From Meghimatium bilineatum (taxonomy: Eukaryota > Mollusca > Gastropoda > Stylommatophora > Philomycidae), in NCBI GenBank assembly GCA_034231615.1, contig CM067315.1, forward strand, positions 36,619,129 to 36,683,128: DNA of 64,000 bases. Reading direction: 5' to 3'. This document shows positions 44,261 to 55,991 of this stretch, piece by piece (the first letter of the stretch is position 1; each line of letters opens with the position of its first letter). The notes beneath the pieces are model-generated. The model searched no databases and was not told the origin of the DNA. It saw only the letters and a list, made by a program, of their open reading frames with translations. A program made the position numbers and the translations under genes.

Positions 44261-44430
44261 CAGTGGCGTAGCGTGTGTCAATGGCGCCCGGGGCGAAATC
44301 ATAATTTTCCGTCGTTGTGACATTATCAAAATATGTCAGTGATTGTGAAAGACTGGACGAAAATAAATTTGCCGCACTACCGATGATGCCGCCCGGGTTG
44401 GTCCACACCTCCACCCTCGCTACGCCACTG
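44261..44430. mobile_element. hAT-like MITE with 8-bp target-site duplication
   Basis: 170 bp between ATTACACC direct repeats (44253-44260 and 44431-44438). Terminal inverted repeats start CAGTGGCGTAGCG. The 8-bp duplication points to the hAT superfamily. Non-coding. Confidence 0.85.
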
Positions 44431-44439
44431 ATTACACCC

Positions 44440-44940
44440 GAAAATGTGCAAATTTATTTATCCCTTTCACTTCGGCCGATCAGGAAAAACTTTAGGCTTA
44501 ATTCCCAAGGCAAGGGGAATAACTCCACAAAAATGAGAATTGATTGTGCAAGAAAATGGATAAAAACATACAATTTCTAATCAATCTTTATAATTCACAA
44601 CTCAATTTACAGATGAATCGAAGATTTAGGCCTATTGATCTGTGACCATGTCTTTGTGAATGTCATGTAAAATATGTTTACTTGTCATGTAACAAGCGAG
44701 AGGAAACAAAATGAGTTCCAGTGTCTTGTCAGCTTCAATTACTTGTGTCAAACTGTTTGCTAATGAATGTTGAAATGAAAAGCAGATAAACAATCTCCCG
44801 TACACCGCATAACTACATGATATCCTAGCCTATTTTTATTTCTTTATCTGATTATTCAATAAACACATAAAACTTTTTAGAGTTTATACACATAATATAC
44901 ACATAAAACTAAAATGAGGATCTGCATCCCATTAAATTTT
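44440..44940. repeat. Diverged duplication, copy A, first part
   Basis: Aligns in order with 51985-52405: for example ATTGATCTGTGACCATGTCT against ACTGATCTGTGAACATGTAT, and CATGTAACAAGCGAGAGG against CATGCAACAAGCAAGAGG. Copy A continues at 45746-45800, 47165-47470 and 48100-48300, separated by insertions. Confidence 0.7.
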
Positions 44941-44944
44941 TATA

Positions 44945-45745
44945 AACCCAATCAATAAACCCATAACCCTTCAGGGTCGTAGGGGTACCACATTGGATGC
45001 TTCAGCACACAGAGTCCTCCAGCGAATTCTATCCTCAGCAATGCGGATGAGTGTGGAAATATCTAGCCCTGTCCATTCCTTGATGTTATCTGTCCATGTC
45101 TTTATTTGTCCTCCTCTGCTTCTTCCACCCTCGACAGTTCCCTGCAGTATTGTTTTTGACAAGGAATCGTGCCTGCATACATGTCCGAACCATGCTAGCT
45201 TTCGTCGTTTCACTATTGAAAGCAATGGCTCCTGGACACCTGCATACATCTCTACTTTATTTCTTACGTACACATTGGTCTTATGTTCCCTATAGGAAAT
45301 TCGTAGAATTCTTCTGTAGCATTTATACTCGAAAGCCTGTAATCTTCTCTCCATGTCCACAGTGAGTGTCCAACTCTCACAACCATACAACACAACAGAA
45401 AGCACCAGCGACCTATACAGTTTGATTTTCACTCCAACACTGATGTTGCTTTTCCAAATCACAGTTAGCCTTGACAAGGACGCTAAAGCCATCTCCAGCC
45501 TTATTTTTAGTTCTGCTTTGCATTTACCATCGCTGCATATACTGGATCCGAGGTATTTGAAGGTACTCACCTCTACAAGCTTGTGTCCATTCATCATGAT
45601 ATTAGTCTGGTTTTCAGTGTCTCTGCTGTTTACCAAGATTTTGCTATTATCTGAATTGATTTCCATTCCGTACTTGCTGGTAACTTTTTCTAACTTTGAT
45701 GTTAATTCTTGCAATGATTGATTGAAATTGATTGATTGATTGAAA
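44945..45745 (-). mobile_element. LINE reverse transcriptase C-terminal half (family L1), well preserved
   Basis: An uninterrupted minus-strand frame of about 245 codons includes KYGMEINSDNSKILVNSRDT, STFKYLGSSICSDGKCKAEL, LSVVLYGCESWTLTVDMERR, LQAFEYKCYRRILRISYREH, RKLAWFGHVCRH and ILQGTVEGGRSRGGQIKTWT. It ends shortly after the Y-x-D-D motif would lie, so it is 5' truncated. It lacks stops, so it is younger than most fragments here. The tail is TTGATTGGGTT. It splits copy A of the duplication. Confidence 0.85.
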
Positions 45746-45960
45746 TTTGTATTCCCTATGGTATATTTTTATATAGAACTATTGTTTGAATTCTTGGTTT
45801 GATCAGCAATTCCGAATACTGTAATTCTACTACTTATGGGGGCATATATCTGTATGATGAAAACATTCTTGGGTTCAGCAGCAATTCCGAATTCTATAAA
45901 TCTATTACTTATGATGGGTGCAGCTAGTGAATGAGTTCACTCTGTTCTTATAAAACCAGC
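45746..45960. repeat. Copy A, second part, with a local duplication
   Basis: AAATTTGTATTCCCTATGG matches AAATTTGTATTCCCCAGGG at 52447. A segment around AGCAATTCCGAATACTG is repeated about 75 bp on. Confidence 0.55.
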
Positions 45961-46195
45961 CCCCCATGCTGATTCATATTATCATCCCAGCTAAACCATA
46001 TCTTATGCCCCTCATTCGTTTTAGTTTCGTATATCCTCGTACATCTCCTTTCAGTTTGCAGAGTACATTCCAACTATATCTGTCGAGTTCCTGCGTTAGT
46101 TCTTTGACCTTGCTGCACCCATGCAACGTGCTTACATACCACGTTCCGATAATACAGTTGGTTCGAGAACAATTAAACACATTACTTATATTGTG
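45961..46195 (-). mobile_element. LINE apurinic-type endonuclease, N-terminal piece
   Basis: Minus-strand translation: NCIIGTWYVSTLHGCSKVKE, LTQELDRYSWNVL, resembling the TWNVRTL..GK..EL..E..R...DVL start of LINE endonucleases. Probably from the same kind of element as 44945-45745, with the middle lost. Confidence 0.65.
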
Positions 46196-46225
46196 CAGAT
46201 ATTCCGGTAATATTTCTATGAGTAT

Positions 46226-46577
46226 TCTTCTTCTTCTTCGTGCGCCTTGCGGCGGACCCTCTGAAAGTACTCCGCTGACCGTCCTGAGAAGGACGTATGA
46301 GGGTGTTCTGCGTTGTGCCATGTTTTACAGCAATCTGCGTTATCTGCGCCTTTCGACCTGACACATCTGTCTTCACCCAGCATTTTTTTGGGGCCGGGTT
46401 GGCATTCCCGTATCTTCGATCCCTAGTACTTGGCCAGACTACAGCAGGGCTGCTGCACTCCTGTTTCCAGACCCACTGCGTGGAAGTGTACTGAGGGTCT
46501 TGGCCAGCTGTGGTTCGCTGACACTGATGCTCAACCAGCTATGGAGCGCCGGCCGATGCACTCTGGGGTGCATCTTT
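46226..46577 (-). mobile_element. SINE type C
   Basis: Tail TTCTTCTTCTTCGTGCGCCT on the plus strand, core GCGCCTTTCGACCTGACACA shared with type B, then a distinct GC-rich body ending near CTATGGAGCGCCGGCCGATG. One copy only, so the ends are approximate. Confidence 0.55.
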
Positions 46578-46594
46578 CTATTGATATGATTTTA

Positions 46595-47165
46595 CTCAAT
46601 GTAGACACAGAAAGAAGGATTCAGTCTTTTAAGAACAAATGCTACCGAAGTTTGTTAAGAATTTGTTATAGGCCTATAGAACACAAGACAAATATATTTG
46701 TCCAGCAGCAAATAAACAAACTTGCAGGATTATCAAGAATCACTTTTGGCAGTGGTGAAACATCGTAAAATTGTTTGGCTTGGACATGTAACGAGACTAA
46801 AATTATTTTGCAAGGGACAGTCGATGGCGGAAGAAGAAGGGGAGGCAGAGAAAATCCTAGGATTGATAACATCAAAGAATGGACTTTGCGTGATTTTTCT
46901 ACACTTTTCCAAATGTCCGAGGATAGAGATGTTAGGAGAGCTTTTTATGCTGTCTCCAGTGTGGCACCCCTACCTCCCTAACGGGTTATGGGCCTTATTA
47001 TTATTATTATTATTATTATTATTTTATTGTTGTTGGTGTTGTTGGTATTATTATTATTACTATTATTGTTATTGTTGTTATTATTATTGTTAATAATAAT
47101 AATTATTATTATTATTATTTTAATAAGAATTAATAATAAGAATTATTATTATTATTATTATTTTT
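46595..47165 (+). mobile_element. LINE 3' end (family L1) with long TTA tail
   Basis: DTERRIQSFKNKCYRSLLRI, LLAVVKHRKIVWLGHVTR and ILQGTVDGGRRRGGRENPRI then DNIKEWTLRDFSTLFQMSED, shifted between frames, ending VSSVAPLPP*. Followed by (TTA)n and TTAATAATAATTA runs to 47165. Confidence 0.8.
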
Positions 47166-47470
47166 ATTCGAATGTTCCTGTGAAAACTATCATAGCTTCA
47201 TGAATGTTCACATCTTGTTCATGCATCATGAACTCTCTGGGCGTGGTTAGAATAAGATAAAGCCGACGTCTAACCTTAAAAATTGCATCATGTCCATGTT
47301 GTCCTCGTGACATGAATTTGGAATTATCATTTCTATGGTTTATACTTTCAAATATATTTCTGGACATTACACTTGATACTGCGGTCACATTCAATAGTAG
47401 GCCAAACCATTCTGTACGTAGCTGGTAAATCCTAAACATATAGGCGTAGTTGACATAAATAAATATCTTG
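47165..47470. repeat. Diverged duplication, copy A, third part
   Basis: AAAACTATCATAGCTTCATG, GACGTCTAACCTTAAAAATT and CTGGACATTACACTTGATAC match, in order, the segments of 52500-52800. Confidence 0.7.
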
Positions 47471-47785
47471 CAAGAAGGATCATATTTTATCTAAGGAGGA
47501 TACCTACATCACAGACGTTATTAGAAAACGCAGTTTATCCTACATCGGACATGTCCTACGCTCAGAAAGTAACGGAATATACCACCAATCTCTTGCATGG
47601 ATACAAACAGGCAGAAGAGCCAGTGGTAGACTACAGGAAACAGAAGAACAATACTTAGAGAAATTAAAACGAACAATATTTATATTCATACTATTAAAGA
47701 ACTGCACAGAATAGTTTTTAACAGGCAGAATTGAAGAGATCTGACCTCTGCCCTATGTGCTAACTTCAGCGCTAAAGGGAAATGA
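47470..47785 (+). mobile_element. LINE 3' end (family L2)
   Basis: Translation with breaks: YITDVIRKRSLSYIGHVLRS, SLAWIQTGRRAS, then matching DNA to GCGCTAAAGGGAAATGA. Third copy of this tail in the window. Confidence 0.7.
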
Positions 47786-48099
47786 ATGAAGACGAATCAC
47801 GTTTTTTCTCAAATGTGATTACCAACATAGGTTTGGTCTGTGCAGTACCTAAAAAATGACTCACGAAGAAATATTGAAAGATAGGCCTAGACATAATCAA
47901 AAGCAGCGTAATCAGCATAATTGTGTTATGATATTTGCAGGACCTGATTTCTCATGAAATTGTACAATATTGACATAGTTAAGTTGTTTTGACTATTCTT
48001 TATCATGTCTAGGGCGTAACGGAGAGTGCACGTCATCAATTGGGCATACACTATAGATCGTCGCTATAACAACTAAAGTCCTGGATCAATTCTTCTTCA

Positions 48100-48300
48100 A
48101 TGTCTGCTGATTAATTCTCGCTCAGTAAAATCATATGAAATATTCTCTATGAACATCATCAGAATCAAAAGTAGGCCCGTTCGGACTAATCTTTGTCGAA
48201 AACTTAAGGCCATAAGCAATTAAGTATTTGAAAACTACAGCTGTAAGAAACGATTGGAAAACTGCTAATTGAGCTGCCATTACTGCTAGTCATTTTTATT
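48100..48300. repeat. Diverged duplication, copy A, last part
   Basis: AGAATCAAAAGTAGGCCCGT and CATTACTGCTAGTCATTTTT match ATTTGAATCATACGTAGGTC and CATTACTGGTAGTCACATGA at the end of copy B. Confidence 0.55.
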
Positions 48301-50330
48301 TCTTTTCACTTTGTACTCTTTTATGCATTGCGGCGTCAGTTGTAGAACCGCTCTGTGTGGATAGTTTTTGTGTGTGCTTCAAATATGTTTGTTTTTGTTG
48401 ACTCTTTATTTAATCATCTTTTGATTGATCTGCTCCTGCTTTGTATCCATCATGTCTGTATAGCAATGCCTTTTGGGGAGCACTGTCTGGTGTTAGTCTG
48501 GAAGCGTAAGAAAACCATTTAATCTGTTGTCTTCTGGTGTAATCCAGGATTGGCATTGTGTTAGTCTTCTGATGTTTTCATTTTTGATTTTGTCTCTTAT
48601 TGTTTCTCCGAAAATTATACGTAAAGTCATTTCTGTTGTAATATGGTTGTTTTTTTCTAATTCTGTTGTCAGTGTTCACGTCTGACATTAGTAGAATAGT
48701 GATGGTATGGTGATCCTTTTATATAGCGCAGTTTCGGTGTTCATGTTTGTTTTTAAACATAGAAAACATCTGGTATACTATGTTGCATGTCGTGAGAAAA
48801 TAGTGTAGACAATTTTCTGTGTATTGAATTTTAGTTTCACATTTCACAATATTCTACGATTGTGAGGAGAGCTCTGATGATTTTTTCTTTTGCCGGGATG
48901 TGGTACTAATCAGTGGCCCAGATGGCAAGGGCATCAGCAAACAGTGCTTTATTGAGATGTTTCTCCGGATCATCACTGAAATTAAGGAAAAGTGTGAAGT
49001 TTAGAGGAGATTCTTGAGGCAGTCCATCCTCCAGTGTTCTCTTCTGGGATAGTGTACCGGCATAGCTGGTGGATATGGTTCTGGTTGTCAGGAAGGTCCT
49101 TATCCATTTAAATATCTTCCTACCTATTCCCATTCTATTCATCTCCAGCACAAGCTTCTTTCTCCAGACTTTATTATACTCCAGGCTTACTCAAAAAGGC
49201 AATTAACACCGCTAACGTGCTTTTTCCGTTTGGGAAACCATCCATCACTTTTTATGTGAATCTGAAGAGAGGGTCATATGTGCGACATTGGTGCCTGAGC
49301 CTGCACGGTTATTATCTAGACCGTCATGGGTTATTATCATTAAAATATTTGTTGGTACTTTCTTAAGTATGACATAGCTTAGGATGTCAGGTTCTGAAGC
49401 TGTGTGTGATTTCTCACCTATTGCTTTAATTACTTCTCCTATTGTTATATCTGCATTTATATATGATGATTCTGCATTATTTATTGGTTTAGTGTTTAGT
49501 TCCTGCAGAATTGTCTGACGTCTATTTATATCATTCTGATTCAGGTTATTGTTAGCACTAACTGAGTAAAAGTATTCGGCCAGTACATTAACCTTCTCTT
49601 TATCAGTTTGTGCTTTATTTAATGCTGGCATTATGCTACGTTTAGATTTGCCTCCACTGATAGCTTTCAGTTTATTCCACACTTCTGATGATGGCGTTCT
49701 GAAGCTTATGGTTTCACAGAAAGTTCTCCAGTGGAGTTGTTTAGCTTTAAATATTAGTTTATTGGTTTGGTTTCTAATTTCCTTTGTAGTTTAGTATATT
49801 CTCTTCTGATCTCTTATATCTAGCTAGTTTTAGTGCTTTATCTCTTTAATTTTAATCTGCTCATCCAGTTTAGGGTTCCACCATGGTACTGAGTTTTTAG
49901 GTTTATGTCTCTTTGTTTTGGTTAGATTGATGGTTTAATATGATTAGGCATGTTCTCATTTGGAATATGTTTAACAGCCACTTTGAGTAGTTCATTTGTG
50001 AGATCCTCAGCAAATTCTTCTACATTGTTGGTATTAATATTTTTAATTCCTACTGTCATTAGTTCTGTTGTTAGTGCCTCCCAGGTGGCTTTTCTATAGT
50101 TAAATGTTGGTTTTTTGTTTACTTCACTGAGATTACATTTAGCTCTAATATTTATTTCAATTGGGAGATGGTCAGATCCACTAGCATTTAGTGTCTCCCA
50201 CTTGGTTGTGTATATGTTAGTTGTTATAATGCTCAAGTCTAAGGCTGAGTCATTGCCATTTGCTATTGGATTAATTCTGGTTATAGAACCATCATTTTTG
50301 TTGACCTGCAAGAGAATTTATTTTTTTTTC
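48301..50330 (-). mobile_element. LINE with endonuclease end, linker and RT pieces, decayed
   Basis: From 50311 downwards the minus strand reads SALDLSIITTNIYTTKWETL, ASGSDHLPIEINIRAKC (end of the endonuclease, with its S-D-H-x-P motif), then MWNKLKAISGGKSKRSIMPA and KAIGEKSHTASEPDILSYVI (region before the RT), then MGIGRKIFKWIRTFLTTRTI, GLPQESPLNFTLF and ALFADALAIWATD (RT motifs, with F-A-D-A for Y-A-D-D), and a decayed C-terminal tail to about 48301. The most complete domain order among the LINE copies here. Confidence 0.75.
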
Positions 50331-50389
50331 TCACATATATGTTGCTTTTATGTTCTAATAGATGTGCAATATCCGTCTGAAACATTTGT

Positions 50390-51400
50390 TTTGAAAAGCA
50401 TGTAACCTTCTTACCATTTCCATTGTAATTGTTCGAGTCTTACATCCATACAAAACAATAAGTATTATAATATTAGAGATTTAATAATTATAAATAATAT
50501 TTCTAATAATTATTAGATATTTATATGCCGGTAGGTTTATCTTCACTGCTGTACTTATTCCACTCTTCCATATGGTATTTAATCTGGACATTGCGTCCGA
50601 GGCTATTTCAAGTCTAGTATTTATTTCTTAGATAGTGTTTCCATTGCGGGTCCTATAAAAATCCTAAATAATTAAAGCTATCAACTTCTTCTAGTTTCTG
50701 TCCATTTATCCAGATGTTAATGGAGTCACATTGTTATCTCTATTTGTCATTATTTCGATTTTCTCAATGTTTCTTCTTCTTCTTCTTCTTCTGCGTTCGT
50801 TCTCAAACTCCTGCAGATTAGCAGGAAGTAGTCCAGAGAACGGAATGCGTTGTGTCATGGTTTACAGCATTACTGTGATATCTGCGCCTTTGGGCCTGAC
50901 ACATCCAACTTCAGCATGGCTTTGGGCCACTGGCCCTATATGGGATTGGACAGCTAACTCCATCCCGTAACCTCCTTAGTCGTCTTTTATGACATGCGTG
51001 GAAGGTAAACAGTGTTGCTATTGTTTGCTCCCCTTTCGGGCCCGGCAACACACGGGCGACTCTCAATGTTTATTTCCATACCATAAGTTATTGAAAGTGT
51101 TTTTTTCCAGTTTAGAAGTAAGTTCTTGAAGTTCCTTCCCTTTGCCTGACATAAGATCAATGTCATCTGCAAATCATAAGTTGCACAAAGGTCTGTCACC
51201 CACTGAAATTGTTGTTTGATGGTTCTGTAGTGTCTCTTTCAAGATGGGTTCCAAGAATGTACAGAATAACACGGGTGTTAATATGCATCCTTGTGGGACA
51301 CCTGCAGATGTTTGGAAAAAGGTTCCAAATATCATCATTAATTAGAACAGCAGTGACTTCGTCACAGACATAGAGATATTCCAATCTCTTATATTCTTGT
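50390..51400 (-). mobile_element. LINE reverse transcriptase (family L1) split by a SINE
   Basis: Minus-strand pieces: a frameshifted CILTPVLFCTFLEPILKETL, RFADDIDLMSGKGKELQELT (catalytic F-A-D-D) before the SINE, and KVDSFNYLGFL-like and later text after it. Host target TCTCAATGTTT duplicated at 50762-50772 and 51061-51071. Confidence 0.75.
50773..51060 (-). mobile_element. SINE type B, full-length, inside a LINE
   Basis: 288 bp from the TTCTTCTTC tail to GGCAACACACGGGCGAC, closely matching 2038-2324 in reverse. 11-bp target-site duplication. The least decayed copy with both ends. Confidence 0.9.
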
Positions 51401-51900
51401 GTTAGTCAAGATTTACACAGACAGAGAGATATTCCATTCTCTTACATTCTTGAGTTAGTCAAGATTTACACAGATATAGAAATATTCCATTCTCTTACAT
51501 TCTTGAGTTAGTCAAGATTTACACAGACATAGAAATATTCCATTCTCTTACATTCTTGTGTTAGTCAAGATTTACACAGACAGAGAGATATTTCATTCTC
51601 TTACATTCTTGTGTTAGTCAAGATTTACACAGACATAGAGATATTCCATTCTCTTACATTCTTGTGTTAGTCAAGATGAATATTTACACAGACATCAATC
51701 AATCAATAAACCCGTAACCCTTCAGGGTCGTAGGGTTACCACAATAGATGCCTCAGCACACAGAGTCCTCCAGCGAATTCTATCCTCAGCGATGCGGATG
51801 AGTGTAGAAATATCTTGCTCTGTCCATTTCTTGATGTTGTCTGTCCATAAAGATATTCTATTCTTTACATTCTTGTGTTAGTCAAGATGAATTTTTAGAA
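51373..51900. repeat. Minisatellite, 53-bp unit, about 7 copies, interrupted
   Basis: Unit ATATTCCATTCTCTTACATT plus CTTGTGTTAGTCAAGATTTACACAGA in two parts. A 150-bp LINE tail (51697-51849) sits between the sixth and seventh copies. The array starts inside the decayed LINE at 51373. Confidence 0.85.
51697..51849 (-). mobile_element. LINE 3' tail (family L1) inside the minisatellite
   Basis: CAATCAATCAATAAACCCGT, then ACCCTTCAGGGTCGTAGGG and TCAGCACACAGAGTCCTCCA match the 3' end of 44945-45745. Only about 150 bp long, a heavily 5'-truncated insertion. Confidence 0.8.
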
Positions 51901-51984
51901 AATAGTCCATTTTTAACATACGTTCTACCTCAAAATTATACTGTCAGAAAGAAATGTTTCACATTCTTAGAAATGAAATAGCCG

Positions 51985-53410
51985 CAATAATTCATTAACT
52001 CTTTCAGTCCCAACCGATCAGGAAATACTCAGAGCTTCATTTCCATGGTAAAGGAAACAACACAAAAATTAGAGGTGATTGAGCAAGCAAATAAAAAAAC
52101 TATTTGCAAGCACATTTTTATGATTCAAAATCCAGAACTAAAGAGGTACTGATCTGTGAACATGTATTTGTGAATATCAGGTAAACCAGTTTTACTAGTC
52201 ATGCAACAAGCAAGAGGCAACAAAATTAGCAGTATCATATGTGAAATTCACTTGTGTCAATTTGTTTACTGATAAATGTTCAAATGAAAAGTTGCAAAGT
52301 GGTCTCCCTTACGTAGTATGACAACATCCAAAGTAGTCTCCCTTACATAGCATGACAACATGATATCCTAGTCTATCTTCATCTGTTTGTTTGATTTTCC
52401 AGTATGCAATTCCTCAAGATATCATAGAATGAGTAGCTGCTGCACACCAAATTTGTATTCCCCAGGGTTTTTTTTATATAGGTCTACTGTTTAAATTGGA
52501 GTTTGTCTGTAAAAGCTATCATAGCTCAATCAATGATAATAATTTGTTCATGCTTCATAAGCTTTCAGGACAAACAGAATGATATTGTATAGATGTCTAA
52601 CCTTAAAAATAACATCATATCCATCTTGTCCTCATGCCATGAATGTGGACTTATCATTGAGATGAAAATATTTGTTTATATTTTCAAATCAATTTCTGGT
52701 CATTACATTTGATACTACTGGCACAGAAAACAGTTTATCAATAGAAAAAAACATTCTGTAGAAGGGTAACTGGTGAATTCCAAACATATTGACCTAGTTC
52801 AGTAGAGCACAACATTCTGTAGGAGGGTAACTCATTAATTACAAACATATAGGCCTAGTTAACATAAAGGAAAAAATATCAGATGAAACTGGTTTTCAAG
52901 AAGGATCTTGTTTTTCTACAAGTTTTGATACCAGCATATGTAGGGTAGGTAGGGATAAAGAACTGCAGCAGGTTTATTTCTAACCTGTGAGTTTTCCCGA
53001 TATCACACGTGACTGCATCAAACGTCAACATTCCAATCTCTCACAGAACAAAATTTGATAGTTCAAGGGTGAATCTAATTTAATTCTGTGTGTAATCTAC
53101 CCGGTAATTTTTTTTCAACTTTCTTCTCTCTGCTGTTATCATTAATATCATTAATTTTTAAACTCAAATATATATATTGTTGAATTAAGCCCATTATCAT
53201 ATCAGGCTCACCTAGTTCCTCATCAATGTCTGATTCCACTAAAAAATTCCCTATCAACCATATTTGAATCATACGTAGGTCCATTTTGACTAAGTTTTAA
53301 AAAAAATTGAAGGCCAAAATAAACAATTTCCAACACGAATACTACACCTGTTAGAAATAATATGAAAACTTCTATGGGATCCACCATTACTGGTAGTCAC
53401 ATGAGGGCAT
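51985..53410. repeat. Diverged duplication, copy B (uninterrupted)
   Basis: About 1.4 kb that aligns colinearly with the scattered parts of copy A between 44440 and 48300. Internal short duplications at 52283-52350 (GTAGTCTCCCTTACATAGCA) and 52738-52860 (ACATTCTGTAGGAGGGTAAC). No coding sequence recognised; may itself be an unknown element. Confidence 0.65.
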
Positions 53411-54172
53411 GTCTATTCATGTGTTAACAGTCAAGAAAATCATTTAAATCACTAAGTTAACATCTGCCTTAAATGGCTGGGCTGGAAATGAATGAATAGT
53501 GGACAGGACCATGGGAGTGAGAGGGTTAAAAAAATAACTTGGATTATGAATAATTGTGATAGAATTCCTGGTTGTAGGGAACGAAACTAGTGAAAATATG
53601 TTTAAATTTGTGTGCTGTTTATGAAAGTTGTGCAATCCCTAGGACTACTATTGGTCTCTGGGATCAGAGAGTTTAAAGCTTTGGACAGTGAAATGCATGA
53701 TCTACATTGCTTTGGACATATTACAACCAGTAGTCAAGATATAGTGTGTGAACAGTTTTCAGGTCCACATTTGTAGGGATGGACGAATCAAGTCAATATG
53801 CCTTGGAGCTTTCATGTTCTCATTTGTCGGGATGGACGAATCAAGTCAAAATGCCTGTGGAGCTTTCCAAATTTATGCAGAATTTTGGTGATAAAGGAGA
53901 AAACCACTTTATAACCAAGACTGGACACATAATGAAACCTGAGAGAATAATATTTAGCTTTAGATGAAACAGCAATCAATGGTGTGGCACAATTTTTTCA
54001 ATCACCCGAAATAGAAACACTGTGAATTATGAAGTGAAGAGATAACTATGTGAGCAGGTCAAAAACTGGTACAGATAAAGTATGCATGAACTACCCCGGT
54101 AGTATTAATATAAATAACCAGAATGTCAGGATGTCCGACAAATTGGAGAGTACCACAGTAACCAAATGAAAA
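53411..54172. other. Intergenic segment with a 53-bp duplication
   Basis: GGGATGGACGAATCAAGTCA occurs at 53777 and 53830, part of a short tandem copy. No domain was recognised in the open frames. Confidence 0.4.
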
Positions 54173-54340
54173 GGTGATAAATACTACATAAAGTACAAAG
54201 GTTACTATCAATGTAAAAAAAAAGAATTAATAATAAACACAAGAACACATTTTGAAAAAAAGTCCTTATTCTTTTGTTTTTGCTATTTATTTATTTTTTA
54301 CATTGATAGTAATCTTTGTACTTTATGTAGTATTTACCAC
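54173..54340. repeat. Long inverted repeat, 48-bp arms
   Basis: Arm GGTGATAAATACTACATAAA ... TCAATGTAAAAA (54173-54220) is matched by its reverse complement at 54293-54340 (TTTTTTACATTGATAGTAAT...) with few mismatches. The spacer is about 72 bp, so the transcript or single strand would form a long hairpin. Confidence 0.85.
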
Positions 54341-54489
54341 TAAGCAGTACTATTTGATTGGGACTATGTGCAAAAATTATGGGGATTTTGTGTTTACAGA
54401 ATATTTCCTTGCAAATTGTGTACACATTTCTTGCATTTTAAATAAAAATCAGTTGATAAAAATGGTAAATAATTACTATCTAATACAAA

Positions 54490-55785
54490 CAACTGGCGGG
54501 GTATCACCCTATTATCAGTCATAGGCAAGGTCTTCCTAGGCATCATATTGGAAAGATTAAAGAATGCTGTTGATAAACTACTCAGAGAAGAACAAGCAGG
54601 CTTTAGATCAGTTCGCTCCTGCACAGACAACATATTTACTCTTCACATCATCATTGAAGAATCACTGAATTTCAATCCCCGCTCATAATCAACTTTGTTG
54701 ACTTTGAAAAAGCATTTGATAGTCTTCATCGGCCTACGTTATGGAATATTCTACAGCAATACGGTTTTCCTACTAAAATAATCAATGTTATAAAGGCATT
54801 CTACACCAACTCACATTGCTGTATTCAAACAAACACTGAGAAGTCAGAATGGTTCCAAGTTGTTACAGGCGTTAAACAGGGATGCATCATGTCCCCATTA
54901 CTTTTCTGCGTCGCTATTGATTGGGTCATGAGAAAGAGCACTGAAAATGAGCTGACAGGAATAAAATGGATTAATAATACCGTTCTCGAAGATCTTGACT
55001 ACGCAGATGACCTGGCCCTTTTGAGCGCAAACCACACAGATGCTCAATCTAAGTTTGACAATCTCCAACACTACTCAAATCAGATAGGGTTGAAAATCAA
55101 CACATCAAAAGCTCATATACTAGATTTTACGAGATCCAACGACAACATAGAAATTCAAAATGTTCCATTATTAAAAGTCAACAATTTTACATATTTAGGC
55201 ACCAATCTAGCATTGGATGGAGACTCATCAAAAGAAATTTTACACCGTATTGCCCTTGCAGCGGGTGAGTTCAATAAACTACGCAACATCTGGACATCAA
55301 ACACACTAAGAAACACCACAAAACTCAAGTTGTTTAACTCCAACATCATCCCTATTCTATCATATGGGTGCGAAAGTTGGAAAGCCACAAAAGCCACAGA
55401 TAAGAGACTCGACTCCTTTGAAAACGAATGCCTACGTACCATTCTGAACATTAAGTGGAGTGACTTTAAATCTAACACTACTATAAGATAGGAAAGCAAA
55501 CAAACCTATATATCTTCCTTCATTAGACAAAGGCATTGGACTTACATCGGCCATGTTCTCAGAATGAACAGCCTAAGAATTCCCCAGCAGTCGCTATATT
55601 GGGTGCCACCTGGAGTAAGAAGAAGAGGGAGACCTAGAGAAACTCTACGAAGAACCATTAATAGAAAAGGCATGTCAATGAACCTAAACAACACGCAACA
55701 ATTGAAAGACCTGGCAACACAAAGACAGAAATGGAAGGCTATGGTTTCTGCCATATGCGCCACCTATGGCCCTGGAGAAACATAA
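54490..55785 (+). mobile_element. LINE reverse transcriptase, best preserved copy (family L4)
   Basis: Reads through motifs in order: LLSVIGKVFLGIILERLKNA, EEQAGFRSVRSCTDNIFTLH, a one-base frameshift near 54680, NFVDFEKAFDSLHRPTLWNI, VVTGVKQGCIMSPLLFCVAI, LDYADDLALLSANHTDA (catalytic Y-A-D-D at 55000-55011), FTYLGTNLALDGDSSKEI, SYGCESWKATKATDKRLDSF, one stop at 55489-55491, IGHVLRMNSLRIPQQSLYWV and AICATYGPGET*. The tail is (CATAA)n. The endonuclease part is missing. Two lesions only, so it is a young but dead copy of a non-LTR element that copies RNA into DNA at the target. Confidence 0.88.
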
Positions 55786-55815
55786 CATAACATAACAATA
55801 CATATAACAATTGTA

Positions 55816-55989
55816 CTGTGGAGTCTCATTATAACAACTTGGTCCGGACTGACAAAATATGTATGTGATAACACAAATTTGCTACATAGAGTACAAACAA
55901 TATAGAATAAATATAATTGGGGATTTTGAAAAAATATGTTATACAGGGAAATTTGTTATAAAATAATGCCTTATAAAGGGATTCCAATG
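55816..55989. mobile_element. pogo-like MITE, TA target site
   Basis: 174 bp from CTGTGGAGTCTCATTATAAC to TTATAAAGGGATTCCAATG with TA at 55814-55815 and 55990-55991. It lies directly after the LINE tail. Confidence 0.65.
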
Positions 55990-55991
55990 TA

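Noticed and set aside
45961..46361. Plus-strand frame of 131 codons as a gene
   Set aside because: It is antisense to a LINE endonuclease fragment and a SINE.
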